NCBI RefSeq assembly: GCF_000281065.1
Contig: NZ_AKKK01000011.1
Span: 1-64,000 of the forward strand
Direction of reading: 5' to 3'
Origin: Arthrobacter sp. M2012083
GTDB lineage: Bacteria; Actinomycetota; Actinomycetes; Actinomycetales; Micrococcaceae
DNA: 64,000 bases
Shown here piece by piece: positions 1 through 8,271 of this stretch. The stretch's first letter is position 1. Every line of letters begins with the position of its first letter. The notes under the pieces are model-generated. The model was not told the origin of the DNA and ran no database searches. It saw only the letters and a list, made by a program, of their open reading frames with translations. The position numbers were made by a program, and so were the translations under genes.

Positions 1-429
1 GTCCGGACCCTCGAAGCGATCGGCCACCGCGAAGCGTTCGGCCTGAACTGGGACCCGTCCCACTTCATGTGGCAGGGCATCGATCCCGTGTCCTTCATCT
101 GGGACTTCAAGGACCGGATCTACCACGTGGACTGCAAGGACACCAAGCTCCGCCCCACCGGCCGGAACACCGTGATGGGCTCCCACCTGCCCTGGGGCGA
201 CCCGCGCCGCGGCTGGGACTTCGTCTCCGCCGGACGCGGCGACGTGCCCTGGGAATCATCCTTCCGCGCCCTCACCGCCATCGGCTACAACGGACCCATC
301 TCCGTGGAATGGGAAGACGCCGGCATGGACCGCCTCCACGGCGCCCCCGAAGCCCTCGCAGCACTCAAGAAGTTCGATTTCCCGGCGTCGCAGACCTCCT
401 TCGACGCCGCCTTCAGCAGCAAGGACTGA
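1..429 (+). CDS. Sugar phosphate isomerase/epimerase, 3' part
   Basis: The frame is open from the first base and ends at TGA 427-429, so only about the last 142 residues are present. The fragment keeps the C-terminal half of a xylose-isomerase-like TIM barrel: NWDPSHFMWQ, then HVDCKDTK and a late SVEWEDAGMD, the acidic/His positions that bind the divalent metal in this family. Four bases separate it from the Gfo/Idh/MocA gene downstream, a common pairing in sugar or inositol-type catabolic operons. The real substrate cannot be read from this piece. A similar isomerase plus dehydrogenase pair occurs at 60396-62305. Confidence 0.85.
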   Translation, partial: VRTLEAIGHREAFGLNWDPSHFMWQGIDPVSFIWDFKDRIYHVDCKDTKLRPTGRNTVMGSHLPWGDPRRGWDFVSAGRGDVPWESSFRALTAIGYNGPISVEWEDAGMDRLHGAPEALAALKKFDFPASQTSFDAAFSSKD

Positions 430-433
430 GCAC

Positions 434-1468
434 ATGACCCTCAGCAATGGCACCTCCGACGGAACGATCCGCTGGGGCATCCTCGGCACAGGATTTATTG
501 CCGGGCTCCAAACGCAGGACCTGAAAGAGAATGGCTTCACCGTGCAGGCCGTGGGTTCGCGTTCGGCAGAGTCCAGCAGGTCCTTCGCCGAAAAGTTCGG
601 GATAGCCACCGCCCACGGCAGCTATGAGGACTTGGTGGCGGACCCGCTGGTTGACGTGGTCTACATCGCGACGCCGCATCCGTTCCATCATGCCAACGCG
701 CTCTTGGCCCTCAACGCCGGAAAGCATGTGCTGGTGGAGAAGGCCTTCACGATGAACGCCGGCCAAGCTCAGGAGATCGTGGACCTGGCCGAAGCCAAAG
801 GCCTTGTGGCCCTGGAAGCCATGTGGACGCGCTTCCTCCCACACATGGTCCGGATCCGCGAACTCATCCAGGACGGCACCATCGGCGAGGTCCGGAAGGT
901 GGTGGCCAGCCATAATCAGAGCCTTCCCAAGGATCCTGCCCACCGGCTCAACGATCCTGCGCTCGGTGGCGGAGCGCTGCTGGACCTGGGCATCTACCCG
1001 GTCTCCTTTGCTTTCGACATTCTGGGCGCGCCTGCGTCGATCAAGGCCAGCGCCTCCACGTCTGCTACCGGCGTGGACCGACAAACGGCCGCCATCTTCG
1101 AATACCCCAACGGGGCCCATGCGATGGTTGATTGCGAACTTGACGCAGCAAGCGCCAACCGGGCCATGGTGATCGGGACCGAAGGGTGGATCGACATCGA
1201 ACACACCTGGTACAACCCGGTTCCGTTCACGGTTCATGCCGTGGATGGCACTGTTGTGGAGCGCTACGAGCAGCCCGTGAACAGCAGGGGCATGCAGTAC
1301 CAGGCGGCCGAGGTGGAACGCCTGATCCGCGCTGGCGAGACCGCAGGCACCATCCTTCCGCCGGGTGAGACCGTGGCCATCATGGCCGCCATGGACGAGA
1401 TCCGCCGCCAGATCGGCCTCAGCTACGAAGCCGACGCCGTTGTTTCAGAGGAAGATGCAACGAAATGA
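434..1468 (+). CDS. Gfo/Idh/MocA family oxidoreductase
   Basis: A 344-residue NAD(P)-dependent dehydrogenase of the glucose-fructose oxidoreductase/inositol dehydrogenase family, probably cytoplasmic. The Rossmann segment lies at the N-terminus (WGILGTGFIAG). The family EKA/EKP-type motif follows as LVEKAFTMN, and the C-terminal alpha/beta substrate domain carries GGGALLDLGIYP with the conserved Asp-x-Gly-x-Tyr pattern. Length is normal. It follows the isomerase by four bases and overlaps the next gene by ATGA (1465-1468), so the three are probably co-translated. Substrate unknown; a sugar or polyol is likely. Confidence 0.88.
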   Translation: MTLSNGTSDGTIRWGILGTGFIAGLQTQDLKENGFTVQAVGSRSAESSRSFAEKFGIATAHGSYEDLVADPLVDVVYIATPHPFHHANALLALNAGKHVLVEKAFTMNAGQAQEIVDLAEAKGLVALEAMWTRFLPHMVRIRELIQDGTIGEVRKVVASHNQSLPKDPAHRLNDPALGGGALLDLGIYPVSFAFDILGAPASIKASASTSATGVDRQTAAIFEYPNGAHAMVDCELDAASANRAMVIGTEGWIDIEHTWYNPVPFTVHAVDGTVVERYEQPVNSRGMQYQAAEVERLIRAGETAGTILPPGETVAIMAAMDEIRRQIGLSYEADAVVSEEDATK

Positions 1469-1935
1469 CTGAATCTGCCCGCCTTGCCGAACTCCGCCAG
1501 CAGGAAGAAGAGCTGGTCTTCGCAAGCTTCGATAACCACGACGCCTGGCGGCTCGGTTCTCTCATCGCCAACCACGCCATTGCTTCCGGGTTCGGGGTGG
1601 CGATCGATATCCGGCGGCACAACATTGTCCTCTTCCGCTGCGTCTTGCCCGGTTCCACCGCCGACCAGGAAGAGTGGATCCGCCGCAAGTCTGCGGCCGT
1701 GCTGCGGTTTGAGCACAGCACGGCGTTGTTGGGTGAACAGTTTGCCGAACGCAACCCCCTTGGCGGCGGGTGGCTGGCTCCGGAGGACTACACTCTCGAC
1801 GGCGGATCGTTCCCCCTCCGCGTGCGGGGCGCCGGCGTGATCGGCGCTGTCACGGTTTCCGGACTGAGCTCAGATGAGGACCACCAGATGGTGGTTGATG
1901 GCATCCGGAGTTACCTGAAGACGGTGGGGGTCTAG
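1465..1935 (+). CDS. UPF0303/heme-degrading-domain (HbpS-like) protein
   Basis: A 156-residue protein that resembles the UPF0303 group of DUF336/HbpS-fold proteins, usually annotated heme-degrading domain-containing protein. The recognisable stretches are HNIVLFRCVLPG, the NPLGGGW loop and the final DDHQMVVDGI helix. No signal peptide or membrane segment is visible. The start is set by the ATGA overlap with the dehydrogenase, so it belongs to the same sugar operon. The name is misleading in this setting: members beside sugar dehydrogenases have no proven role in heme breakdown, and the function here is unknown. Confidence 0.75.
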   Translation: MTESARLAELRQQEEELVFASFDNHDAWRLGSLIANHAIASGFGVAIDIRRHNIVLFRCVLPGSTADQEEWIRRKSAAVLRFEHSTALLGEQFAERNPLGGGWLAPEDYTLDGGSFPLRVRGAGVIGAVTVSGLSSDEDHQMVVDGIRSYLKTVGV

Positions 1936-2016
1936 GACCCGCCCAAGTCACCAGCGCCCCGGCGATGGTCTTCATGGGTAAGAGGCGTCCGAGACATAGA
2001 GTGAATCTATTTTGCC

Positions 2017-2033
2017 TAACGGAACGTCCGTTA
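2017..2033. promoter_or_regulatory. Orphan TetR-type palindrome
   Basis: TAACGGA-ACG-TCCGTTA is a perfect 7-bp inverted repeat with a 3-bp centre, typical in form of TetR-family operators. It sits in the 287-bp gap between two convergent genes (ends at 1935 and 2223), where no promoter is expected. No tetR gene is adjacent. It may be a remnant of a deleted gene or a weak hairpin. I see nothing else in 1936-2222. Confidence 0.35.
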
Positions 2034-2222
2034 TCGGCCATCGAGAGGGACGAGTAGAAGTAGGTGACAGACAGTCCGCATTCGGTTTGGCTTCGGAGAC
2101 CTGCGTGCCTCGCACCGTTGGCAGCGTAGCCCTTGCGTTGGTGACCTCCGTGGGGTTCTTGCATTCGCTGAAGGTTTTCGCGCCGCTATGGAAATGGTTC
2201 AGTCCGGGAAGAAGTCAAGCTG

Positions 2223-3401
2223 TCAGCCTGCCGCGGGCCGGGTCGCCAGCACAAGGGCAGCTCCGGTCAATGCAACGGCGATGACGATGAGGACCGCGGT
2301 TGGCAGGCCCGATCCTCTGGCTGGGGTGGCGAGAATTGGGCCCAGGCTTCCACCGATGAACATGAATGCGCCGTACCAGGCAGCTGCTCCGGCCGTTGCT
2401 CCGGGCGGGGAAGCCTCCACGATCCGTGCCACAAGTGCTGGTGCCGTTAGCGCGATGGCAGCGGCGAAGAGGACAACGCCGGTGCCGAGGACGGCAGGAT
2501 TCGGTTCTGCGAGAAGAATGGCGGCCCCACCGAGTGCGGCGAGAACGAAGCCACTAGTAGCGCGGCCCCAGCTCGAGACCCGGTGCAGAAGCCCTGACAC
2601 GGCCGTCATAAGGACCAGAGCGGAAATGCTGGCAAGACGGAGGCCCTGCAGTCCGCCGGGGAAGTTCGCGATGGCCGTCGAGGTGCTTAGTTGCAGGGCG
2701 GTGAAGAGCGCTACGTAACAGCCAAGGACCGCAGCCGTAGCAGCGTAGAGGCCCAGCAGGGGCCAGTGCTTCAGAACTCGGGGCAGGACGAAGAACGCTT
2801 GGGCAAGGGACACGGCCGTGGGTTTGTCTCGGCGTAAAAGGAATGTAAGTGAGACTGCACAGGTAAACAGCGCCACGCCGCTGCCAGCGAAAACCCCTCG
2901 CCACCCCCATGCCACGGCGGCGAGGCCGGCGAGCAACGGCATGACGAGTGCCGATGCCAGAAAGGCCGTGGTCAGAGCCGTTGTTGCAAAGGTGCGCTGG
3001 CGGCGGGGGAATTGCTGGGATACATACACGAGGGCACAGGGTGCGAACGCGGCACTTAGGAAGCCTTGCCCAGCGCGCACAGTCAACGCCACCTCGAGTG
3101 AGGTTGGGAGGGCAGTGACCATGAAGGCTGCGACGGAAGCGCCCCCCAATCCAATGACCAAGACGCGACTGACTCCGAAGCGGGTCGCGAGCGGCCCTGT
3201 CAGAAGGAACCCCACAGCGTAGGCAACGCCAAACACTGTTGTCAGCGTAGTCGCAGCTGCCGGCGTCACCCGCAGTTCCTCTCCGATCTGGTTCAGCATG
3301 CCCAAGACGACGTAGGCCTGGCCCACAGCGAGGACCCCCGTCATGGTGAAGAAGGCTACGGTTAGGCCGGTGCGGGCGCGGGAAAGTTCAGATGTTGACA
3401 C
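2223..3401 (-). CDS. MFS transporter
   Basis: A 392-residue major facilitator with about 12 hydrophobic segments and the motif-A-like loop GPLATRFGVSRV between helices 2 and 3; inner-membrane location. It resembles the AraJ/drug-efflux branch more than sugar symporters, but the substrate is unknown. I chose the GTG at 3401 because GGAAAGGAT lies just upstream and the protein then begins normally (STSELSRARTG). The frame stays open to 3560, but that extension is basic and unlike a transporter N-terminus. It is transcribed alone, convergent with the sugar operon. Confidence 0.85.
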   Translation of the reverse strand: MSTSELSRARTGLTVAFFTMTGVLAVGQAYVVLGMLNQIGEELRVTPAAATTLTTVFGVAYAVGFLLTGPLATRFGVSRVLVIGLGGASVAAFMVTALPTSLEVALTVRAGQGFLSAAFAPCALVYVSQQFPRRQRTFATTALTTAFLASALVMPLLAGLAAVAWGWRGVFAGSGVALFTCAVSLTFLLRRDKPTAVSLAQAFFVLPRVLKHWPLLGLYAATAAVLGCYVALFTALQLSTSTAIANFPGGLQGLRLASISALVLMTAVSGLLHRVSSWGRATSGFVLAALGGAAILLAEPNPAVLGTGVVLFAAAIALTAPALVARIVEASPPGATAGAAAWYGAFMFIGGSLGPILATPARGSGLPTAVLIVIAVALTGAALVLATRPAAG

Positions 3402-3705
3402 GATGGTAGATCCTTTCCAAGGACGGGTCAGGCTTGCCCAACCGCTCTTTCCCAGCCGCCCCAGACGAAACAGGTCGCAGTGCACCCTGTACGGAGCGGT
3501 CTGGTTGGTGCCGAGGCGAACCGGGGCCCCGGCCTCTGCCTGAAACGGTGCCGCTTTCACGAGACAGCTAATCGATGGAATTGAGCAGGCGGAAATCGGT
3601 TTGCCCTGCTCCGGTTGTGCGGTCCGCGTCTTTCAATACGCTCGTCAGGATTAACTGCAAACAGCACGCTGCAAGACGTTGTGGGCGTTCATCGACGAGC
3701 CTGTT
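3402..3705. other. Intergenic gap upstream of MFS gene
   Basis: Leader and promoter region of the leftward MFS gene, bounded on the right by the decayed CoA-lyase gene. I see a Shine-Dalgarno at the MFS start but no clear hexamers, operator or further gene. Confidence 0.4.
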
Positions 3706-4579
3706 CTATCGTCCCCGGCGGATTCCATTCGGCGGGGTTTTGGGTGTTACAGGACGGTTGATCATTTCACCGACTGTCTGGTTGGCAGCCTGTGAGCCGG
3801 GACTGCTGATGTCCCTACACCAACCCTTCAGCACCGGAGGCGAATGCTTCTGCCACGACTGGTACTTGGACAGGATGGATGCAGAGCATACCGCCGAAGC
3901 CAAAGTGACGTGACAGGGTTGCCTCCGAGCTCATCTTTCCGATGTCGGCGATGCTGACGGATGGAGAATCCAAAGGCGCGGCGATCCCGGCTGTTTTTGA
4001 CGCCACCACCAGAACATTCCGAGCGTAATCAAGAAAGCGATAGTCGCTCGTGCTTGTGTCAATATCCAGGGCGTAGTCGATGGCTCCGAAAGCAAGCCGG
4101 GTGACGCCAGGAATCTTTGCCAAGGCATGGGCGTCCATGAGGCCAGCCGCAGATTCAACACCCAAAACGACGGCCAACCGAAGTTTCCTGCAGCGGCGCA
4201 CCAGATCTCGCAGCCCCTCGCTGTCTTCGGCTTTCGGCACCACCAGTCCGAGTAAGCCACCAGGCCAAGCCGGGGTTGCCCGCAACAGGCTTTCGACTTC
4301 GCGCTCATAGGACGCTGAACCTAGCGGGTTGACGCGCACCAATACGTTAACCTCAGGCTTGAGGCCTGCGATCTTCTTTTGAATCTCAGACAGAGCAGCA
4401 GCTTTGGAGGCTGGGGCTACGGATTCTTCCAGATCGAAAATGACGACGTCAGCACCCGAAGTGGCGGCTTTTCCGAACCGTTCTGACCGATCGCCGGGAA
4501 CAAAAAGGGCGGTGACTGCGGTCGCGACCTCACACGCGCTTGAGTCGCTCAGGCGCAGCCTCTCCGATTGGCGGATCAT
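3706..4579 (-). pseudogene. CoA-ester lyase (CitE/Ccl-like), frameshifted copy
   Basis: A degenerate paralogue of the intact lyase at 10200-11075. From ATG 4579 it runs 254 codons with the family segments TALFVPGDRSERF, VIFDLEESVAP, LVRVNPLGSASYE, GVESAAGLMDA and LAFGAIDYALDID. It then stops at 3815, about 37 residues short. The missing tail continues in another frame near 3748-3774, where VGEMINRPV matches DGEMIDRPV of the intact copy. One frameshift therefore explains the short product. The frame upstream of 4579 (to 4741) is not a real N-terminus, because that DNA encodes the MaoC remnant in another frame. Some activity of the 254-residue product cannot be excluded. Confidence 0.72.
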
Positions 4580-4691
4580 TCGCCGACCACTGGAGGTGGG
4601 AAACTTAAATTTGGTCTGGATGCATCCGCTGATTGCACGAAACGCTGTCGGTAGACCAGGAACGTCGGACGAAAAGATGCACTGATCAATG
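4576..4691 (-). pseudogene. MaoC dehydratase remnant (C-terminus only)
   Basis: Read leftward, the DNA encodes FRPTFLVYRQRFVQSADASR and then a stop. This aligns with the C-terminus YRRTFMVYRQGFLPSVESAR of the intact MaoC protein at 11072-11629. The stop overlaps the lyase ATG by the same ATGA arrangement as in the intact module. The N-terminal ~140 codons, including the hot-dog fold catalytic part, are gone. What is left joins almost directly to the promoter element at 4719, which indicates a large internal deletion. Confidence 0.7.
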
Positions 4692-4718
4692 TATTCACCC
4701 CTTCGTGAAATGATGACC

Positions 4719-4829
4719 CAATATATTTGTGTTTTATCCACTCTAAGGGCAGTTAGGAAGCGAATTCAAGGGCTTTTCGGCTCCATCAGCCCCGCGACAA
4801 GAATCCAGATCGTAACTCCAATATATTTT
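4719..4829. promoter_or_regulatory. Relict divergent promoter with paired AATATATT elements
   Basis: AATATATT occurs at 4720-4727 and 4820-4827, 100 bp apart, between the MaoC remnant and the acyl-CoA dehydrogenase remnant. The intact module has the same octamer at 11669-11676 and 11768-11775, 99 bp apart, between the same two genes. The arrangement survives although the flanking genes have decayed. They are candidate -10 elements overlapped by a regulator site. Confidence 0.5.
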
Positions 4830-4867
4830 GTTGCAACCCATGTCAAGGCTTGGGAGGGCACCTACAC

Positions 4868-5430
4868 CTGCCATGCGGCCCGGATTGAGCAGCTTAGAGG
4901 AGGCCCTAGGGCTGCGTGTGCGCTGTTGTGGATGAGTATTAGCGGGAGGCGGTCCGTAATCCCGGTGCCCGCATGAGCTTGTTGACAGGCTGACCAAAGA
5001 AGGTCTCGTCGTCGCATTGATTTCGCCCGAGCGCGCCGGTCTCGGCATGGGACACGCCGCGGCCGGCGTTAACCATGGAGGAGATCAACGAGGTCAGTAG
5101 CTACTCAGCGGCGTGCACGCGCGGATGTACACCATCGGCGCCCTCCTTTGCCACGGCCACGCCCCAGAAGAACACCTACTTACCGGCGATTGCCAAACAA
5201 TCCCAGGTTTCAAGAATTTTCGATGACCGAGGACACTGCCGGTTCGGATGCCACCAGCAGCGAAACCGCGGCTGTTAGAGAGGGCATCGACTACGCCATT
5301 GCCGGACACAAAGAGTTCAATCAGCCGACTACACGCATCGGGCCTCGCGCCTGCCTGGCCCGCACATCGACCAAATACGAGGCAGGAGGCGGGATGCGCG
5401 AACCGACGCTGTTCCTCGTGGACGGGCCCC
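4868..5430 (+). pseudogene. Acyl-CoA dehydrogenase, degenerate 5' half
   Basis: Relict of the gene intact at 11815-12984. The start codon position holds CTG (4868), about 39 bp past the AATATATT element, as in the intact copy. The series then reads IEQLRGGPR, DEY-stop-RE (Trp to TAG), DRLTKEGLVVALISPE, MEEIN, MYTIGALLCHGHA, NTYLPAIA, TEDTAGSDATS and LFLVDG, spread over several frames. At least two frameshifts, one nonsense codon and loss of everything after about residue 200 make a product impossible. Short open frames in this stretch should not be annotated as genes. Confidence 0.75.
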
Positions 5431-5536
5431 AGTGTCGCCATCTCCCGTCAATGTGGGAACGGGCTAGGCCACGGTCTGCTAACCCAGAACCTGGAGGACT
5501 CCCCCGCGTTGCCGATCTCCCTTATCGGCGGTTGGA

Positions 5537-5845
5537 TCACAGGGCTTGGCCCTTGGGCGCGACGACCGCGTCCAAAAGTCCCGGGAAGCGTTTGTCTATG
5601 TCGGCCTTGCGGAGGGTCATTGTAATCACCCTGCCCTCCCGGGTTTGTTGCAGAAGCCCGCTTTCGCGAAGAACGCGCCAGTGATGGCTCGCTGTCGACT
5701 GGGGCATGTGCGGCAGAGCTGTCGTGCAATTGAGGTGTTCGCCTTGATTGAGTCGTCTTACGACTTCCAGGCGGATGGGGTTGCCGAGGGCGCTAAGGAC
5801 GTCGGTGAGGGCGAAGTCTTCGGGGTCCGGGTGGATAAGCTGCAC
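5537..5845 (-). CDS. ArsR-family (winged HTH) transcriptional regulator
   Basis: A 102-residue repressor-type protein. The segments LSALGNPIRLEVVRRL, MPQSTASHHWRVLRESGLLQQ (recognition helix) and EGRVITMTLRKADI (wing) are those of the ArsR/HTH_20 family. No metal-binding Cys cluster is present, so metal sensing is unlikely. I chose GTG 5845, which puts the start just inside the gap shared with the divergent DUF1330 gene; the frame is open further upstream but would run through that gene. The usual arrangement suggests it represses its neighbour and itself. Its 3' end faces the acyl-CoA dehydrogenase pseudogene. Confidence 0.82.
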   Translation of the reverse strand: MQLIHPDPEDFALTDVLSALGNPIRLEVVRRLNQGEHLNCTTALPHMPQSTASHHWRVLRESGLLQQTREGRVITMTLRKADIDKRFPGLLDAVVAPKGQAL

Positions 5846-5890
5846 ACTTCGAGTATAGTCGATGAGTACGATAGTTCGATTTTTTTCGAA
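5846..5890. promoter_or_regulatory. ArsR/DUF1330 divergent promoter with tandem repeat
   Basis: The 45-bp gap contains two imperfect direct copies, GAGTATAGTCGAT followed by GAGTACGATAGTTCGAT (5851-5880). Repeats this close to both starts are the expected place for the ArsR-type regulator to bind. There is no room for two independent promoters. Confidence 0.4.
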
Positions 5891-6205
5891 ATGAGGAGGG
5901 TGTGCCCTATCGCCGCCTATATCAGCATTGATATGACCCCGACCGATCCTGCCGCAATTGCACTCTACGAGCAGAATGTGGGTCCGATACTGGCCCAGTA
6001 CGGTGGAGAACTCATCGCTCGAGACGAGAAGCCGATTTATGCCGAGGGCGATCGGAAGCCGAGCCTGGCCGTGATCATTCGTTTCGACAACAAAGAGGCC
6101 TTCCGACGGTTTTACGATTCCGCCGAATACACGCCTTGGCGTGAATTCCGGATGGCTCATGCGCAAGAGAGCGCCGTCGTCATTGAAGGTATCGACGCAG
6201 CCTGA
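5891..6205 (+). CDS. DUF1330 domain-containing protein
   Basis: A 104-residue cytoplasmic protein with the ferredoxin-like alpha/beta fold typical of DUF1330: AAYISIDMTPTDPAAIALYEQNVGPILAQ, then GGELIARDEKP and the C-terminal FRRFYDSAEYTPWREFR. Function is unknown; members often sit beside ArsR/MarR regulators, as here. The start is uncertain: ATG 5891 is followed at once by AGGAGG, so translation may begin a few codons later, for example GTG 5900. It converges on the amidohydrolase and ends before a shared terminator. Confidence 0.8.
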   Translation: MRRVCPIAAYISIDMTPTDPAAIALYEQNVGPILAQYGGELIARDEKPIYAEGDRKPSLAVIIRFDNKEAFRRFYDSAEYTPWREFRMAHAQESAVVIEGIDAA

Positions 6206-6285
6206 GCCTAGAGGGCCGGATTTCGTTCTATGAGGCATGACCGCTGTGGATGGTTCTCGAACCGATCTGGATACGTGGCAGCAAG

Positions 6286-6326
6286 GAGGGGCAGGCTACT
6301 TCGCTTTGAAAAGTAGCCTGCCCCTC
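6286..6326. terminator. Bidirectional hairpin terminator
   Basis: A perfect 16-bp stem (GAGGGGCAGGCTACTT and its complement) with a 9-base loop lies between the convergent DUF1330 and amidohydrolase genes. Confidence 0.8.
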
Positions 6327-6337
6327 GCTCGGCACGC

Positions 6338-7732
6338 TTAGTTAGCCTGAAGGATACGGTCCCGTGACTCGAGAATTTCAGTCCTCAGACTCGGCATGTT
6401 GACGCCCACGAGTTCACGGTTCCATTTGAGTGCTTCGCCGGCAACGAAAACAGCTTCGATGTTGCGAGGATCAGCACCAAGCACAATTGTGCCGACCGCG
6501 TCATTGAGGGGCAGGTTATTGACGTCCTCGGCGGCGATGATGAGCAGGTCAGCCTGCTTGCCGGGGGTCAGCGACCCAGTGACATCGCCGAGCCCGTTGC
6601 TCCGCGCCCCTTGGACCGTTGCGAAATCGAGGACATCGCGTGCTGTGATGCGATGCGGCTCGGCAGTCGTGCCGTAGGCCGCGTTGACGGCGAGCATCCG
6701 TTGGACGGAGAGGAGCGTGCGCATCTGGGTAAACATGTCACTGGCCAGGGCGACTTCGACGTCGATGCTGAGGGCGGGACGGATGCCTGCGCCCAGGGCC
6801 TCGTTGACGGCGGGTATTGCGGATTCGAGGCCGATTTGGGCGTCGGAGGAGGGCGCCAGCGACACCGTTGTACCGGCGGCTCCCATGGCGTCCCAGGCCT
6901 CGTCAGTTAGTCCGGTGCAGTGGATGAGGGTCATGCGGTCATTCAGGATGCCGGACGTTTTCCAGTCAAGGATCGCTCGTGAGGAGGCCTGACCGAACAC
7001 TGCGTCGACGCTTACCCATAAGTCCAGCTCCCGTGCGGTGTTTGCCAGACTCTGTCCGTAGGCTATTTCTGGCCCTGCGATTTCGTCGGTGGCGAGTGCG
7101 GCCAATCGCAGGGTCAGCAGTTGGTCCGGTGAGTTGAAATAGCGTTCCTTGATCCTTTTCAGGTCACTAGGCCACTGATGGTTCCAGTTGCCGAAGTGTG
7201 GGCCCATTGAGGCATGGACTCCGCGGATGCGGGTGTCCGCAAGGGCTTGAATGGCTGCGTCCGAATGTTCGGCCGTTCGGGAGTTGTGGGAGAAGTCCAG
7301 CATGCAGGTGATGCCGCTGTCGAGCGCGGTGAGGGCGGCCAATTTTGTCCCGGCGTACATGTCTGCGGGCTGGTAGAGCGGTGCAATATCGTTGAGCGTG
7401 CTCATGACGTATTCTCCGAGGTCGTTGACATCAGGCATGATGCGCCGGAGCTGCGTCTCCCAGGCATGGCGGTGTGAGTCGACAAAGCCTGGGGACACAA
7501 TCGCGCCTGCGGTGTCGATGACTATGGCGCTGTCTGCCGCGCCCAGGGAACGCAGATCGGGACCTACGTCAATGATTCTTGAGCCTTCGATGAGCACGTC
7601 GCCGCGTTGGAGGTCGCCGATGCTCCGGTCCATGCTTACAACGGCTCCGCCTGTGAGTAGCACTCGGCGGAGCGGGTCACCAGAGGTGGCAGCGAGGATT
7701 TCTCCAAGCGCGGCGCGCGGGGTTGTGGTCAT
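6338..7732 (-). CDS. Amidohydrolase family protein (ATZ/TRZ-type deaminase/hydrolase)
   Basis: A 464-residue cytoplasmic metal-dependent hydrolase. The family metal motif HxH is in PGFVDSHRHAWET (His87, His89); later candidate ligands are GVHASMGPHFG, LIHCTGL and ALSIDVEVALASD. The flanking beta-sandwich segments (LLTGGAVVSMD at the start, TPGKQADLLII near the end) are typical. The ATZ/TRZ branch deaminates or dechlorinates heterocycles such as guanine, cytosine or s-triazines. The substrate here is not decided by sequence. ATG 7732 has a strong AAGGAGAAG; the longer open frame to 7903 is unlikely. The FCD regulator upstream may control it. Confidence 0.85.
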   Translation of the reverse strand: MTTTPRAALGEILAATSGDPLRRVLLTGGAVVSMDRSIGDLQRGDVLIEGSRIIDVGPDLRSLGAADSAIVIDTAGAIVSPGFVDSHRHAWETQLRRIMPDVNDLGEYVMSTLNDIAPLYQPADMYAGTKLAALTALDSGITCMLDFSHNSRTAEHSDAAIQALADTRIRGVHASMGPHFGNWNHQWPSDLKRIKERYFNSPDQLLTLRLAALATDEIAGPEIAYGQSLANTARELDLWVSVDAVFGQASSRAILDWKTSGILNDRMTLIHCTGLTDEAWDAMGAAGTTVSLAPSSDAQIGLESAIPAVNEALGAGIRPALSIDVEVALASDMFTQMRTLLSVQRMLAVNAAYGTTAEPHRITARDVLDFATVQGARSNGLGDVTGSLTPGKQADLLIIAAEDVNNLPLNDAVGTIVLGADPRNIEAVFVAGEALKWNRELVGVNMPSLRTEILESRDRILQAN

Positions 7733-8271
7733 GGTGCTTCTCCTTCTTGAACGGGTTTTGCAGATGTCCTGCCGACGTTGAGGGTCGCTTCTTTGTATTC
7801 GCCAGATTCGTCGGGGCCAGATAGGTTGTTGACGCTGACGGACTCTCTGGTTCTTCGACTGTAGAAGGAAGTAAACCGAACGGCGTGGGTGCAGCACACC
7901 CACGCCGGTCGCGGCAAAAACTGATCCTCAGGTAAGACGCCAACCGCGCATGCAGAATTGGAAGCCCAGGATCCTTGCGGATCCACGGACAGGCGGCACC
8001 TTGCGCATCCGGTATCCACGGCATAAGCGCCGAACCGGCAGGGGCCGGGGGGCACGGGGGCACGGCAATCGTGCCCTACCGTCGCCGCAGGCAGCTGGTC
8101 CTCGGCACTTTATCCGTTGCTGCCTGAAGCACCTCTGCCGATGCCTGAGCCATTACGGGCCTCGGATTGAGGGCTTCATGGGGTTCCGACCGTTGGGCGG
8201 GAAAGACTGCGTGGATTGGACGCACCTCGTGGCTCGAGTGGCCTCCCCCTCGACCGGAGTTCATGCTCAGG
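7733..8271. other. 539-bp gap with a GC-rich hairpin
   Basis: No convincing gene on either strand; the open frames here lack homology-like features and good ribosome sites. It contains an 11-bp perfect hairpin at 7881-7907 (CGGCGTGGGTG, loop CAGCA). The hairpin would lie about 150 bases into the leader of the amidohydrolase mRNA if the promoter is beyond it. There is no T-run on either side, so it is not a textbook terminator. Confidence 0.4.

Noticed and set aside
4580-4741. N-terminal extension of the CoA-lyase frame up to 4741
   Set aside because: The same DNA in another frame encodes the MaoC C-terminus with the ATGA junction, so the extension is accidental.
5148-5684. Open frame on the + strand read as a separate protein
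   Set aside because: Only its first ~80 codons resemble a protein, and these are a segment of the decayed acyl-CoA dehydrogenase; the rest runs into antisense of ArsR.
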